From: Endozoicomonas atrinae
GTDB lineage: Bacteria; Pseudomonadota; Gammaproteobacteria; Pseudomonadales; Endozoicomonadaceae
Reading direction: 5' to 3'
DNA length: 61,267 bases
NCBI RefSeq assembly: GCF_001647025.1
Contig: NZ_LUKQ02000005.1
Coordinates: 1-61,267, forward strand
Below the pieces are notes generated by a model. The model was not told the origin of the DNA. It searched no databases and saw only the letters and a program-made list of their open reading frames with translations. The translations under genes were made by a program, and so were the position numbers. This document shows, piece by piece, positions 38,593 through 48,249 of this stretch (the stretch's first letter is position 1; each line of letters opens with the position of its first letter).

Positions 38593-39309
38593 ATGTTTGG
38601 ATTCAGATTGAAGTTGACCCTATTAGTGATTGCCATCCTGCCAGTGCTGGTGACTTTGGGTTTCTGGCAGCTCTCACGTTACGAGCAGAAGTTGATGCTG
38701 GAGCAGGCTTATGAGTCCAGACATGCTCTTGAGCCATTTTCACTTTCTCAAGTACAGCATCACGACGATCCTTTGTACCTGCCCTTTACGGTAAGTGGCC
38801 GGTTTGATCTGGATCGATACTTTCTGCTGGATAATCAGGTTTTCCAGGGTGAGGCTGGGTATGAACTGTTCATGCCGTTTCTGACGGATGACGGAGAGTG
38901 GTTACTGATCGACCGAGGCTGGATTGTCGGTGGTGATCGAGAGCTGCTGCCTGAGGTGATGACTGACCCAGGGCATCTGGTACTGACTGGCTCTGCGTAT
39001 AAGCCCCTGGGGAAACCCTTTATGCTGGCAGAAGACGTCTGGGAAGAAGGCTGGCCTAAACGTATTCAGGCGTTTGACCAGTTCAAAGTGTCTGAAGCCA
39101 TAGAAAGTGCAACTCCGGATTTTTTCATGATGCTCAGAGCGGGCCAGCCAGGAGCTGAACAGGTTCGCCCCATGGTGATTAATCTGAAATCAGAGAAGCA
39201 TCTGGGTTATGCCTTTCAATGGTTCGCCATGGCTCTGGTACTGCTCTTGCTTTATGGGTTCCAGATGATTCGCGCAGGCAAGAACAACAAGAACAAGCAT
39301 GACGTATGA
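38593..39309 (+). CDS. SURF1 family cytochrome oxidase biogenesis protein
   Basis: Inner-membrane protein that assists haem a3 insertion into subunit I. It is about 238 residues from ATG 38593. A helix at each end brackets a periplasmic domain. Family motifs are LGFWQLSRYEQK, LPFTVSGRFD, FLLDNQV and LLIDRGWI, ending in GYAFQWFAMALVLLLLYG. It overlaps the next gene slightly or abuts it, as part of the assembly half of the cluster. Confidence 0.92.
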   Translation: MFGFRLKLTLLVIAILPVLVTLGFWQLSRYEQKLMLEQAYESRHALEPFSLSQVQHHDDPLYLPFTVSGRFDLDRYFLLDNQVFQGEAGYELFMPFLTDDGEWLLIDRGWIVGGDRELLPEVMTDPGHLVLTGSAYKPLGKPFMLAEDVWEEGWPKRIQAFDQFKVSEAIESATPDFFMMLRAGQPGAEQVRPMVINLKSEKHLGYAFQWFAMALVLLLLYGFQMIRAGKNNKNKHDV

Positions 39310-39316
39310 GGTGATC

Positions 39317-39904
39317 ATGACAACGACAATCAGCATTAATAAGAATCGGTTTCAGCTTGCCCTTGTCATTCTGATCCCATCCATTGCCATGGGGTTGGCC
39401 TGGATTATGTACTTTACCGGGGCATGGATACCTGAGGGGCGGACAAATAAGGGTGAGCTTTTATTACCTCCAGCCCAGTTTTCTGCCCTGCACCTTCAGA
39501 ATGGAGAAAAGAGCGTAGATTCAGCAGAGACAGAAGGCCTCTGGCGGGTTGTAGTGTTTGGCAGCGCCCGTTGTGAAGAGTCGGAATGCATAGAAAGCCT
39601 GTATAAAACCCGTCAGGTGCATATTGCGCTCGGAAAGGAGTCTGATCGGGTGACCCGATTTTACATTGCCCCAGAAAAACCAGTGCCCTCCTCTGAACTT
39701 GAAACCGAACATCCGGGAATTTACTGGCTGAACGCGGATAAAAACCATGTGCAAACAGCGCTCGGTCTGAAGCATTGGCCAGAAAATCGAATTTTTATCA
39801 TCGATCCTATGGGGAATTTGATCATGGGGTATCAGGTTGATCAATCGGGTGGTGATTTGCTGAAAGATCTGAAAAAACTGCTGAAAGCATCCAATATCGG
39901 TTAA
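39317..39904 (+). CDS. Membrane-anchored hypothetical protein of the cox assembly cluster
   Basis: The ATG at 39317 has GAGGTGA just upstream and gives 195 residues. One N-terminal helix (about 12-35) is followed by a periplasmic region with a thioredoxin-like rhythm (WRVVVFGSARCEESECIESLY ... NRIFIIDPMGNLIM), with Cys in CEESEC. A protein of this kind sits between surf1 and ctaA in Pseudomonas-like clusters. A redox or copper role in oxidase assembly is inferred from the fold and location. Confidence 0.7.
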   Translation: MTTTISINKNRFQLALVILIPSIAMGLAWIMYFTGAWIPEGRTNKGELLLPPAQFSALHLQNGEKSVDSAETEGLWRVVVFGSARCEESECIESLYKTRQVHIALGKESDRVTRFYIAPEKPVPSSELETEHPGIYWLNADKNHVQTALGLKHWPENRIFIIDPMGNLIMGYQVDQSGGDLLKDLKKLLKASNIG

Positions 39905-40004
39905 TGGGTACTAAATGATTATTTAATCATTGGTTTTTGTTTAATGTGGTATTTTTTGGTTAAAAACAGGGTTGGTAATGGGTAGTCAACTCACTGGAGC
40001 GGTT

Positions 40005-41039
40005 ATGAAGAAAAAAGGATTTTATCTGGCTCTGATCGCTACGCTGCTGGCAAGCATCGTGGTTGGTCTGGGTGCCTATACAAGGCTGGTGCACGCCGGG
40101 CTGGGGTGTCCTGACTGGCCGGGTTGTTATGGGTTTCTGACCGTGCCGGATACTCAGCAGGAGATTGCTCACGCCGAGTCGCTCTTTCCAGGCGCGCCGG
40201 TTGAAGTGGATAAGGGTTGGGCGGAGATGATCCACCGTTATGTGGCCGGCGCTCTGATGCTTCTGGTGTTGATGATTGTAATTCAGGCATTCAAAAACCG
40301 ACGTGAGCCGGGTCAACCTTTCAAGCTGCCCATTCTGATCTTTGCATTGATTACGCTGCAGGCCGCGTTTGGCATGTGGACAGTAACGCTTAAGCTGTGG
40401 CCTCAGGTCGTTACCGCTCATTTGCTGGGTGGCTTTGCTACCTTCAGTCTACTGTTTCTCTTAACGCTAAGGTTGTCTGGGGCGCATCGAGAAAAGGTGC
40501 CGGACAAACCGTTCTTTTTCCTGAAATGGCTTGCGGTAATAAGCCTGCTGGTGGTGGTTGGTCAGATCAGCCTCGGTGGGTGGACGAGCTCCAACTATGC
40601 AGCGCTTGCCTGTCCTGATCTGCCCATGTGTCAGGGGCAATGGTTGCCACCCATGAATTTTGAGGAAGGGTTTGATGTGGGGCAGGATATAGGTCCAAAT
40701 TATCTGGGTGGGCAGCTGCACGCCGAAGCCAGAACAGCCATACACTTTGCGCATAGAGTGGGAGCATTACTGACCGTAATATTACTGACGTTGCAGATGC
40801 TTATTGCGCTCAAAGTGTCGTTCAGGGTTGGTGGACCTGTTGGGTTAACGGTTCGAAAACTGATGCTGCTGATTATGGTTATGTTGACGGTTCAAGTCGG
40901 GCTTGGCCTCAGCAATATAATCTGGAGCCTGCCATTGAGTATTGCCGTAGCGCATAACTTGGGTGGTGCGTTGTTATTGTTATCACTGGTGGCCTATAAC
41001 TACTTCTTATTCGGCGGCAGCAGGAGGGCTGGAGCATGA
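40005..41039 (+). CDS. ctaA: Haem A synthase
   Basis: Converts haem O to haem A in the inner membrane. The ATG at 40005 ([20 protein letters not shown]) has GGAG six bases upstream, giving 344 residues with about eight helices. It has the conserved [19 protein letters not shown] near the N-terminus, later HRYVAG and HRVGALLTV, and the second Cys motif [10 protein letters not shown]. Its stop overlaps ctaB by four bases (ATGA). Confidence 0.95.
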   Translation: MKKKGFYLALIATLLASIVVGLGAYTRLVHAGLGCPDWPGCYGFLTVPDTQQEIAHAESLFPGAPVEVDKGWAEMIHRYVAGALMLLVLMIVIQAFKNRREPGQPFKLPILIFALITLQAAFGMWTVTLKLWPQVVTAHLLGGFATFSLLFLLTLRLSGAHREKVPDKPFFFLKWLAVISLLVVVGQISLGGWTSSNYAALACPDLPMCQGQWLPPMNFEEGFDVGQDIGPNYLGGQLHAEARTAIHFAHRVGALLTVILLTLQMLIALKVSFRVGGPVGLTVRKLMLLIMVMLTVQVGLGLSNIIWSLPLSIAVAHNLGGALLLLSLVAYNYFLFGGSRRAGA

Positions 41040-41938
41040 GTCAAAGTAATGTATTACAGGCAGGGAGTGCCCACTGGCGGGATTATCTAGAGCTGACCAA
41101 GCCTAAGGTTGTTGCGCTGATGATCTTAACGTCGGTCATTGGTATGTACCTGGCGACGCCTGGTTGGGTGCCTCTGGATATTCTGTTCTTCGGTAATCTG
41201 GGGATTGCCCTTTGTGCCGGTGCCGCCGCAGTGATTAATCACGTTGTTGATCGCCAGATTGATACCGTGATGGCGAGAACCCATAAGCGGCCGGTGGCCA
41301 CTGGTAGGGTTGAACCACTTCAGGCAGTCATGTTTGCCTTTATTATCGGTTCGCTGGGCATGGCCATGCTGTTTGTACTGGTTAACCCTCTGACGGCCTG
41401 GTTAACGTTTGCCTCCTTGATGGGCTATGCGGTGGTGTATACGCTGATTCTTAAACGAGCAACCCCTCAGAATATTGTTATTGGTGGTCTGGCCGGTGCG
41501 GCCCCTCCCCTGCTCGGCTGGACTGCTGTTACCGGACAGTTCGAAGGCCATGGCCTTTTGCTGGTACTGATTATTTTTGCCTGGACGCCACCTCACTTCT
41601 GGGCACTGGCGATCCACCGTAAAGAGGAGTATGCCAAAGCGGATGTTCCTATGCTGCCCGTCACTCATGGAGAGGCTTACACCAAGCTTCATATTCTGCT
41701 CTATACCATCATCATGTTTGTTGTCACCATGCTGCCATTCCTGACGGGGATGAGTGGGGTGATCTACTTGATAGGGGCAACCATTCTTGGTGCTCGTTTT
41801 CTGTACTGGTCGGTTGTTCTGCTTCGTGACAGCAGACCTCATGCCGCCATCAAGACCTTCAAGTTCTCTATTACCTATTTGATGCTGCTGTTTGTGGTGT
41901 TGCTGGTGGACCACTATTCATTTTATCTCTGGGTGTAA
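41036..41938 (+). CDS. ctaB: Protohaem IX farnesyltransferase (haem O synthase)
   Basis: Farnesylates haem B to haem O, the precursor of haem A. It is 300 residues with seven to nine transmembrane helices. The prenyltransferase motif [19 protein letters not shown] lies at about 79-97 and the second Asp-rich loop [13 protein letters not shown] in the second half. It is coupled to ctaA; together they provide the haem A for coxA. Confidence 0.96.
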   Translation: MSQSNVLQAGSAHWRDYLELTKPKVVALMILTSVIGMYLATPGWVPLDILFFGNLGIALCAGAAAVINHVVDRQIDTVMARTHKRPVATGRVEPLQAVMFAFIIGSLGMAMLFVLVNPLTAWLTFASLMGYAVVYTLILKRATPQNIVIGGLAGAAPPLLGWTAVTGQFEGHGLLLVLIIFAWTPPHFWALAIHRKEEYAKADVPMLPVTHGEAYTKLHILLYTIIMFVVTMLPFLTGMSGVIYLIGATILGARFLYWSVVLLRDSRPHAAIKTFKFSITYLMLLFVVLLVDHYSFYLWV

Positions 41939-41947
41939 GGAGTACCT

Positions 41948-42598
41948 GTGGACAAAGAAAGGAGTAAGGGAGTGAGGAAGACGGTCACTATTTTACTGGC
42001 AGCCGTTGCCGTGGTGCTTGGGTTGACGGCGAATAAGTTCATGAACAAGCCGGCTTTGTCTAAAGAACAGTTGCAGCAGATGGGAGCGGTGGTGTTTGAA
42101 ACACCCAGAGCTTTCACCATGGAAGGGCTGGTTGACCATAACGGCCAGCCATTTGCCGCAGAAAATCTTAAAGGACGCTGGAGTCTGGTCTATTTTGGTT
42201 TTACCTTCTGTCCTGATATCTGCCCGGCAACACTGAGCCAGTTAAACAAACTGGATGCACTGCTTAAGGAAAAGTCACCGGATCTGGCGAAAGATATGCA
42301 GTACCTTATGGTGTCGGTGGATCCACGAAGAGATACGCCTGAAAAATTGAAAGGCTATGTGCCCTACTTCAATAAGGACTTTGTTGGAGTAACGGGAGAA
42401 ATCACCAATATTTACAACCTGGCGGTTCAAATGAATGTGCCATTTACACCGGTGGTTGATCCTGAGGATGAGTTTTATTTGGTGGATCATGGGGCAAATC
42501 TGGCATTGATTAACCCGAAAGGGGATTATCATGGGTTTATCCGGCCACCTTTGGAGCCTGAGAGGCTATCAGCTGTACTAAATAGTTTGAAAAATTAA
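41948..42598 (+). CDS. SCO1/SenC copper chaperone
   Basis: Thioredoxin-fold protein that loads the CuA site of subunit II. It is 216 residues from a GTG at 41948 with AAGGAG upstream. An N-terminal anchor (about 11-30) is followed by FTFCPDICPATLSQLNK, with the CxxxC copper ligands, and the His ligand in LVDHGANLALI. It closes the cox assembly run and is followed by a hairpin. Confidence 0.95.
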   Translation: MDKERSKGVRKTVTILLAAVAVVLGLTANKFMNKPALSKEQLQQMGAVVFETPRAFTMEGLVDHNGQPFAAENLKGRWSLVYFGFTFCPDICPATLSQLNKLDALLKEKSPDLAKDMQYLMVSVDPRRDTPEKLKGYVPYFNKDFVGVTGEITNIYNLAVQMNVPFTPVVDPEDEFYLVDHGANLALINPKGDYHGFIRPPLEPERLSAVLNSLKN

Positions 42599-42600
42599 GC

Positions 42601-42636
42601 AGATCACCGGTTATTTGAAAGCATAACCGGTGATCT
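42601..42636. terminator. Hairpin between the SCO gene and the WH2-like gene
   Basis: A perfect 14-bp stem, AGATCACCGGTTAT / ATAACCGGTGATCT, with an 8-base loop lies between convergent genes. There is no T run. Confidence 0.55.
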
Positions 42637-42641
42637 ACTGG

Positions 42642-43703
42642 CTAGTTATTCTTACCAAATAACTTTGAGAGTTTAGACTTGTGCTTTTTCTGGGCACTAT
42701 CTAGATCTGCTTCTTTAGCTTCATATTTCCTTCTCTCCCTAGCGAGTATTTCATCGATAAATGGAGTAATTCTTTCTGGTTCTTCATCATAATGAATCAG
42801 CGCATCAATAAATTGTTCTGTAATATCGCCAGCATTGAGCCACTCTATCTTGAGCCCAGCCTCCACAAGCTGACCATTCAACTCTTTATTTTCTAAAAAA
42901 AAGGTTTGTGGTGTTTGAACAACGGTTGCTAAGCCAAACCGTTCCTGCATAACTGCTTTCATGCCTGTTTTGCTCTTTGAAGATTCTTCTGAGAGCTGAC
43001 CAAGATATTGGTCAAGAAAAGAGTCAATGCTTTGTTTGAAGTCATTATTTCTATCACTTTTCTGTTCTCGTCCAGCAACATAGCCTTCATACACCGTCTT
43101 ACTAACGATTCCAGATGCCTTTGCTTTTCCAACAGCATCTATATCGCTTGAAACCGCATTAATGACACCTGTTTTTTTTGCGTATTTTGCATGCTGTTCC
43201 ATCAATAAATTTAAGTGCTCATTGTCACCAGGCTTGCCTCCAGAAGCGATAACCGCACTGGTTAACTTCTCTTTCCAGGTTCCCCACGATGCATTGAAGA
43301 GATAAGCAGCCGCAGGCATGAATGTTGTGGGCGCTTTTGGTTTACTTGTCGAAGTTTCTGCTGCAACCTTTCTTAAGCCATGGGAAGGCCCTTTGATAAT
43401 CGCGTTTAATAGAACAGAGCGGTTATCGGTTTGACCAGTCTTTTGATCGTCACTGGTGGTTTCAACTAATGGCGGTGCTGTTGGTGGTGCTACTGGTGCT
43501 TTGGGGACTGGAGGTTGGTTACTATTTTGTGCAGGGGTCGGCTTAACTGGAGTTGCGTTAGCAACATTGGTTTTTGCAACAGTGTGACTTCGATGCTTTC
43601 CTGATTCCTCTGCTTTTTCTTTTAATGCCTTGTAATCATCTTTTAGCTTCTGTGGTTCTGCTTGTTTTGGTGTTGAATAGTTGACTCTACTTCTGCCGGG
43701 CAT
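42642..43703 (-). CDS. Proline-rich protein with WH2-like motif, candidate secreted effector
   Basis: The ATG at 43703 has GGAG eight bases upstream and gives 353 residues. Residues about 1-90 are polar and disordered, with a Pro-rich run (QPPVPKAPVAPPTAPPL). Next comes RSVLLNAIIKGPSHGLRKV (about 95-113), which resembles the actin-binding WH2 motif (LLxxIxxG..LKKV) with a two-residue insertion. The C-terminal half is helical and charged, ending in KKHKSKLSKLFGKNN. There is no Sec signal peptide. Pro-rich plus WH2 is the layout of actin nucleators and bacterial effectors acting in eukaryotic cells; export and function are inference. It is AT-rich and isolated. Confidence 0.55.
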   Translation of the reverse strand: MPGRSRVNYSTPKQAEPQKLKDDYKALKEKAEESGKHRSHTVAKTNVANATPVKPTPAQNSNQPPVPKAPVAPPTAPPLVETTSDDQKTGQTDNRSVLLNAIIKGPSHGLRKVAAETSTSKPKAPTTFMPAAAYLFNASWGTWKEKLTSAVIASGGKPGDNEHLNLLMEQHAKYAKKTGVINAVSSDIDAVGKAKASGIVSKTVYEGYVAGREQKSDRNNDFKQSIDSFLDQYLGQLSEESSKSKTGMKAVMQERFGLATVVQTPQTFFLENKELNGQLVEAGLKIEWLNAGDITEQFIDALIHYDEEPERITPFIDEILARERRKYEAKEADLDSAQKKHKSKLSKLFGKNN

Positions 43704-43875
43704 AATGAAACTCCATTTTCTTAAATGCAATTGATCTGATAGATTAATTGCTGATTGGTAGTTGTTAGGCTAGAGGGGTTTTTAAATTATTATTTAAATT
43801 GTAGGCTGAAATTTTTATATTTCTTTTTTTGAACTTTTTTAAATAAAATATTTATTTTTAATTTCTTTTTTGTTT

Positions 43876-43899
43876 AAAAGCCAGCAAATGCTGGCTTTT
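43876..43899 (-). terminator. Terminator of zur-znuC-znuB
   Basis: The stem AAAAGCCAGC / GCTGGCTTTT, loop AAAT, lies just before the znuB stop side (downstream on the minus strand), in a very AT-rich tract. Confidence 0.75.
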
Positions 43900-43900
43900 A

Positions 43901-44689
43901 TTATGGTTTTCTTTTTGCCAACAAGGTTATTAAAAAGAGTAAGAAACTGGATACAACAACGGAAGGACCGGCTGGTGTATCCAGATGCCATGACGCTGTT
44001 AAACCTCCGGAAACACCCAGCATTCCAAGCAGTGCTGAAAAAACAACCATTTGTTCTGGCGTTCTTGCAAGACGTTGAGCGGTAGCTGCAGGAATAATCA
44101 TCAGGGAGGTAATCAGCAGGACACCGACAATCTTCATGGCCACTGCAATTACCAGAGCCATTAACAGGGTTAGCGTCATCCGGAGTTTTCTGACCGGTAT
44201 ACCCTCAACCTGTGCCAGTTCAGCATGAACGGACATGGACAGCAGTGGCTTCCAGAGCCACACCAGCGTAGCCAGAACCAGAGCGCCACCACCATATATC
44301 CAGTAGAGGTCGGAAGCACCGGTAGCCAGCAGGTCTCCGAACAGATAGGACATCATATCTACCCGAACATTATCCGCAAAGCTGACAGTTACCAGACCAA
44401 TGGATAGAGAGCTGTGGGCAAGTATTCCCAGCAGGGTGTCTGAAGCCATTCCCTGTTTTTCCTGGAAGCTGACCAGAATAGTGGCAACCATCAGTGAACT
44501 GACGATAACGGCCAGGTTGATATTAATATCCAGCATCAGACCCAGTGAAACACCAAGTAGAGCGGAGTGAGAGAGGGTATCTCCGAAATAGGCCATTCTT
44601 CTCCAGACTACGAAGCAGCCCAGTGGTGCTGCCAGAAGAGCCACGCCATAGCCTGCCAGTAAGGCATACAAGAGAATATCTGGCATCAT
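43901..44689 (-). CDS. znuB: Zinc ABC transporter permease
   Basis: Inner-membrane channel of the high-affinity zinc importer. It is 262 residues with about seven or eight helices. The family start [26 protein letters not shown] and the [17 protein letters not shown] region are clear. It is translationally coupled to znuC (4-base overlap). The binding protein gene znuA is not in the window. Confidence 0.94.
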   Translation of the reverse strand: MMPDILLYALLAGYGVALLAAPLGCFVVWRRMAYFGDTLSHSALLGVSLGLMLDININLAVIVSSLMVATILVSFQEKQGMASDTLLGILAHSSLSIGLVTVSFADNVRVDMMSYLFGDLLATGASDLYWIYGGGALVLATLVWLWKPLLSMSVHAELAQVEGIPVRKLRMTLTLLMALVIAVAMKIVGVLLITSLMIIPAATAQRLARTPEQMVVFSALLGMLGVSGGLTASWHLDTPAGPSVVVSSFLLFLITLLAKRKP

Positions 44690-45477
44690 TGTTTTCCTTC
44701 AGATACAGGGCTTTGTGGCTCAAGAATATGGCCATCGACACCATGTTGATGATCGTGATGGTGGGTATATACAGCGAGTTCGTCCGATTCACCACCAAAA
44801 AGGCGGAGATATGCTGGATGCTGCTTAACCTGATGCGGGTGGCCAGAGCAGCAGACGTGCTGATTGATACAAATGACCTTGTCAGTAGATGCCATAACCA
44901 GGTGAAGGTCGTGGGATACCATTAGAACGGCACAGTGCTCCCGGTTTCTGGACTCATCACGAATATCGGTGATCAGCTGATAAAGTTCCTTTTGTCCTGT
45001 TACATCAACCCCCTGCACTGGTTCATCAAGTACCAGAAGGTGTGGTTTATGCAGTAATGCGCGGGCCAGCAGAACCCTTTGTTGCTCTCCTCCGGAAAGC
45101 GACTGCAGGGGGGACTGGAGAACATGGGCTACTCCGGTTCGCCCAAGGGCATCTTGAACCGCTGTCAACCGGCAGCCAGTCAGTCTCAGGAACCGGTTGA
45201 CGGTCAGAGGCATGGTGTCATCAATATGAAGCTTTTGAGGCATATAGCCAATGCGAAGCCCCTTTCGCACTGACCGTTGGCCTGAAGAGGGTTCCTGCAG
45301 TCCAAGAGCCACACGTACAAGCGTCGTTTTGCCCGCACCGTTTGGGCCTATCAGGGTAACGATTTTACCGGGATTAACCTGCAGGTTGATCCCGGTAAGT
45401 ACGTCTCTGTTCTGGAATTTCATCCAGATATTGCTCAACTCTATCAATGGTTGATTCATAACTTGTTGATTCTTCAC
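44686..45477 (-). CDS. znuC: Zinc ABC transporter ATP-binding protein
   Basis: ATPase of the zinc importer. It is 263 residues. Walker A is GPNGAGKTT, the signature is [16 protein letters not shown], Walker B is [12 protein letters not shown], and the switch is MVSHDLHLV. The C-terminus is His-rich ([12 protein letters not shown]), which may bind zinc, as in many ZnuC. It overlaps both zur and znuB by four bases. Confidence 0.95.
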   Translation of the reverse strand: MKNQQVMNQPLIELSNIWMKFQNRDVLTGINLQVNPGKIVTLIGPNGAGKTTLVRVALGLQEPSSGQRSVRKGLRIGYMPQKLHIDDTMPLTVNRFLRLTGCRLTAVQDALGRTGVAHVLQSPLQSLSGGEQQRVLLARALLHKPHLLVLDEPVQGVDVTGQKELYQLITDIRDESRNREHCAVLMVSHDLHLVMASTDKVICINQHVCCSGHPHQVKQHPAYLRLFGGESDELAVYTHHHDHQHGVDGHILEPQSPVSEGKQ

Positions 45478-45956
45478 TTAGTTCTGCAATTTGTGCATAA
45501 ACCGGCCAACTCTATTGAGGTATCAGCAATGGTAAAGCCGTGGTCATTAGCACAGTCTTTCAGGGAGTTTTCAATGGCTGGGTGTTCAATTTCAATAGTT
45601 GTCCGGCATAGGGTACAGATGAGAAAACAGCTGTTATGAGCAGTATTTGGGTGACTGCAGCCAATGTAAGCATTGATGGATGATAGGCGATGTACCAGCC
45701 CTTGCTCCTGGAGAAAGTCCAGGGCTCTGTAAACGGTAGGGGGCTGAGCCGGTTTTGATTCGCCCTGTGTTAGCACGGCAAGTATTTCATAGGCTCCGAC
45801 AGGGCAGTGATTCTGCCAAACCAGTTCTAATACTCTTTCTCTGATTGGGGTCAGACGGACACCCCGCTTATGGCAAATGACACGAGCTTCAGATAAGGCC
45901 TGCTGAATACAGGCCGTATGGTTGTGTGGGGTATAGGGTGTATTCGTTTTGCTCAT
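45474..45956 (-). CDS. zur: Zinc uptake regulator Zur (Fur family)
   Basis: Zinc-sensing repressor. The ATG at 45956 gives 160 residues; a TTG at 45968 is possible. The winged helix has [18 protein letters not shown] and [20 protein letters not shown]. The metal sites include CTLC and the C-terminal CTNC structural zinc pairs. It is first in the operon, with a Zur-type palindrome 20 bases upstream, so it probably represses itself and znuCB. Confidence 0.93.
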   Translation of the reverse strand: MSKTNTPYTPHNHTACIQQALSEARVICHKRGVRLTPIRERVLELVWQNHCPVGAYEILAVLTQGESKPAQPPTVYRALDFLQEQGLVHRLSSINAYIGCSHPNTAHNSCFLICTLCRTTIEIEHPAIENSLKDCANDHGFTIADTSIELAGLCTNCRTK

Positions 45957-45975
45957 AAAAGATGCCAACTATAAT

Positions 45976-45990
45976 TGTTATAACATAACA
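45976..45990. promoter_or_regulatory. Zur box
   Basis: TGTTATAACATAACA differs at one position from the gammaproteobacterial Zur consensus TGTTATAnTATAACA and is a palindrome TGTTAT-N3-ATAACA. It lies just upstream of zur on the minus strand. Confidence 0.8.
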
Positions 45991-46313
45991 GTTATACATG
46001 AATATTGATACTTGGCTAATATAATCAAATTCTATACTGCTAGAGTAATTAAATTAATGTTTTTCAAACAGTTATAAGTGATGCTTACAAAAATAAATAG
46101 TTGTCTGTTATTTATCATAACTATTCGTCTAATAGATGGGTGGATTCTATTTAATTACAGTGGGTTGAGTAAATACAAGCATTTGTTTGTTAATAGCTTC
46201 TGAAGATTAAATTCACTGGTTGTCAAAATAATCAAATGTATTTCCTGAAAAAATTTTGATGGCTTGAATCGGCTGAACCTTATTTTAAATACAATAATTG
46301 AAGATGGAAAATT
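45991..46313. other. AT-rich spacer between the Zur box and the next ORF
   Basis: About 320 bases of AT-rich sequence. Apart from the Zur box at its edge, no gene, strong hairpin or clear promoter is seen. Confidence 0.5.
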
Positions 46314-46643
46314 ATGAGACCTATCTATCAAGCTGTTGAAGCTCAGAATAAAGTCATATCTAAGGAAGCACAATCAAACAACGGCAATACTGGTCGTGAT
46401 AATGGTGTTTTTAAACATCGCGATCTTTGTCAGATTAAATCTAACTCTCAAAGAATGATGGAGTGTGCGACGCCAAGTTATCGAGATGAAAATGCACTGG
46501 AAACCATGAAAGTAGGGCCATCCGACACTAAGGAAAGCTATGTTTCCCAGATGAAGTTAAAGTTCATGAAAATGGAATATAATGCTGCATCTCCATCCAT
46601 GAAGCTGATTCTGGCTTGTGCAGCTCAAGGGCAATCTATCTAA
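46314..46643 (+). CDS. Hypothetical protein (109 aa)
   Basis: Not recognised. It is a polar, Asn/Ser/Lys-rich soluble protein without a signal peptide or membrane helix, with a somewhat more hydrophobic end (ASPSMKLILACAAQG). A GATGG-like ribosome site precedes the ATG. It is AT-rich and isolated between zur and thrB, in the same style as the orphan genes at 20.3 and 42.6 kb. Confidence 0.45.
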   Translation: MRPIYQAVEAQNKVISKEAQSNNGNTGRDNGVFKHRDLCQIKSNSQRMMECATPSYRDENALETMKVGPSDTKESYVSQMKLKFMKMEYNAASPSMKLILACAAQGQSI

Positions 46644-46669
46644 TACATGAAAAATCTATTCTAGGTATA

Positions 46670-46695
46670 GTGTCGCCCAGTTTTCTGGGCGGCAC
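46670..46695. terminator. Hairpin between the 109-aa ORF and thrB
   Basis: The stem GTGTCGCCCAG / CTGGGCGGCAC (one mismatch) with loop TTTT lies between two convergent genes. Confidence 0.65.
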
Positions 46696-46704
46696 CATTT
46701 CAAT

Positions 46705-47703
46705 TCAGCCCAAAATATTTAATATTCTATCTGCGTGTTTATTTCTTAATACAAGCATCTCCTTGAACTCGTTTGGATCCAGAAAGTGCCGAACAAGGCT
46801 GTTTTGATGCTCTTGGTCCATCGGAGCTTCCGGGTAGATAAACGTAATCAACCGGGATATCCAAAACCTGAAGGCTGCCAGTTGTAATATTAATGGCCAG
46901 GCTTTTTTCTCTTCCTCAGTAAAAGGCCGAACTCGTGCATAAGCATCGGTTAATACCTTTGTACGCTGACTGTCCAGTTCAAGATTATCTGTAATGCACC
47001 AGTCGTTTACTGTAACGGCCAGATCGTAGATCAGCCAGTCATTACAGGCCTGGTAGAAGTCGATGACTGCCGAGATTCTGCCCTGATCAAAAAGCACATT
47101 ATTGTGAAACAGATCTCCGTGGATGAGCCCTGTTGGCAGATTGCCAAACGTTTTTAAAGAGCTGGAGATACTTTTCCATTGCTCAGCCATAAAGCGGGCA
47201 TCATCCTGATCGAGTAATGGAGTGAGTCTTTTTTGCTGGGCATCAAGCCAGGACAGCCCACGCTGGTTTTCCTGGTATAGAGAAGAACCCTGTCCAGCTC
47301 TATGGATTTTGGCCAGCATCGTACCCATTTGCTGACATTGATCCAGAGAGAGATTTCTTGCATCAGGGTGCTGACCGGCAAAGCACTGCACGATCAGAGT
47401 CGGTTTTCCTTTTACTGACTGGAGAGCAATGCCATTCTTATCTCGAACAGGGTTGGGCACAGGCAGGCCGAAAGCTTTAAGCTCATCCGTATAATTGATA
47501 AAAAATGGCAGCGTGTCTGCTGGCAGGTATTCAAAGAGCGTCAATACAAATCGCTGGAGATGGCCTTTTTTATCAACATCCAGAAAGTAGTTGGTATTCT
47601 CAACTCCGCTTTCGATGCCCTTGAATGACGTCAAGTTACCAAGGTCATAACGAGTTAGAAGTTGCTCGATATCCTGTTGTGTCAAATGGGTATAAACAGA
47701 CAT
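46705..47703 (-). CDS. thrB: Homoserine kinase (APH-fold type)
   Basis: Phosphorylates homoserine in threonine synthesis. It is 332 residues of the aminoglycoside-phosphotransferase-like ThrB family used by Pseudomonas. Motifs are GIESGVENTNYFLDV near the N-terminus, the catalytic LIHGDLFHNNVLF (His-Gly-Asp..Asn) and the Mg-binding AVIDFYQAC. It is downstream of a DUF2782 gene and polA on the opposite strand, the Pseudomonas arrangement. Confidence 0.9.
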   Translation of the reverse strand: MSVYTHLTQQDIEQLLTRYDLGNLTSFKGIESGVENTNYFLDVDKKGHLQRFVLTLFEYLPADTLPFFINYTDELKAFGLPVPNPVRDKNGIALQSVKGKPTLIVQCFAGQHPDARNLSLDQCQQMGTMLAKIHRAGQGSSLYQENQRGLSWLDAQQKRLTPLLDQDDARFMAEQWKSISSSLKTFGNLPTGLIHGDLFHNNVLFDQGRISAVIDFYQACNDWLIYDLAVTVNDWCITDNLELDSQRTKVLTDAYARVRPFTEEEKKAWPLILQLAAFRFWISRLITFIYPEAPMDQEHQNSLVRHFLDPNEFKEMLVLRNKHADRILNILG

Positions 47704-47748
47704 GAAGTCCCTGTTCTTGGATGGTTAGATCTATGGTTCTGTATGTAC

Positions 47749-48156
47749 TCAGTGCCACTCAAAAATGGTCCATGAAGGCACTAACAGGGTACGTTTAGTT
47801 GGATCAATGGGGTTGCCTTCATTATCAGAGGCAATCAGGTAGTAAGGTTTACCTACCTTGGGAATAACCTGAATGGCATAAAGCTGACCACCAACCCGGT
47901 ACTCTTTGTACGTTCTGGAATCACCGGCACGAATGACTACCGATGTATCATCCCTGTTCTCCAGCTCTTCAGGGCGCAGGTGCTTTGGAATTTTCTTAAT
48001 GGCTTCATCGGTAAATACAACGGCTTTCTGGCTGCTGGACAAGTCCGCACTGGTCGTCGCTTGATCAGAACCTTCCGGACTTTGAGTAGCACAGCCAAAA
48101 AGAAACAAGGGTAAGAAAACCACACCCAACTGCGCTCTTTTTATGGAGGGTTTCAT
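47749..48156 (-). CDS. DUF2782 lipoprotein
   Basis: The ATG at 48156 (GAGG six bases before) gives 135 residues. The lipoprotein signal is LFLFGCATQ, with the lipidated Cys about residue 22. After a linker the DUF2782 region (VVIRAGDSRTYKEYRVGGQLYAIQVIPKVGKPYYL; shown in part) follows. Function is unknown. The thrB-DUF2782-polA neighbourhood is conserved in Pseudomonas-like bacteria. Confidence 0.8.
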   Translation of the reverse strand: MKPSIKRAQLGVVFLPLFLFGCATQSPEGSDQATTSADLSSSQKAVVFTDEAIKKIPKHLRPEELENRDDTSVVIRAGDSRTYKEYRVGGQLYAIQVIPKVGKPYYLIASDNEGNPIDPTKRTLLVPSWTIFEWH

Positions 48157-48249
48157 CAGGAGCCTCATGATAATTGCGGTGGAAACCATTAAACTGCTTG
48201 GAAGCATTCTATACCCAGTTACCCAGAATCGTAAGTGAGTCCGTAATCC

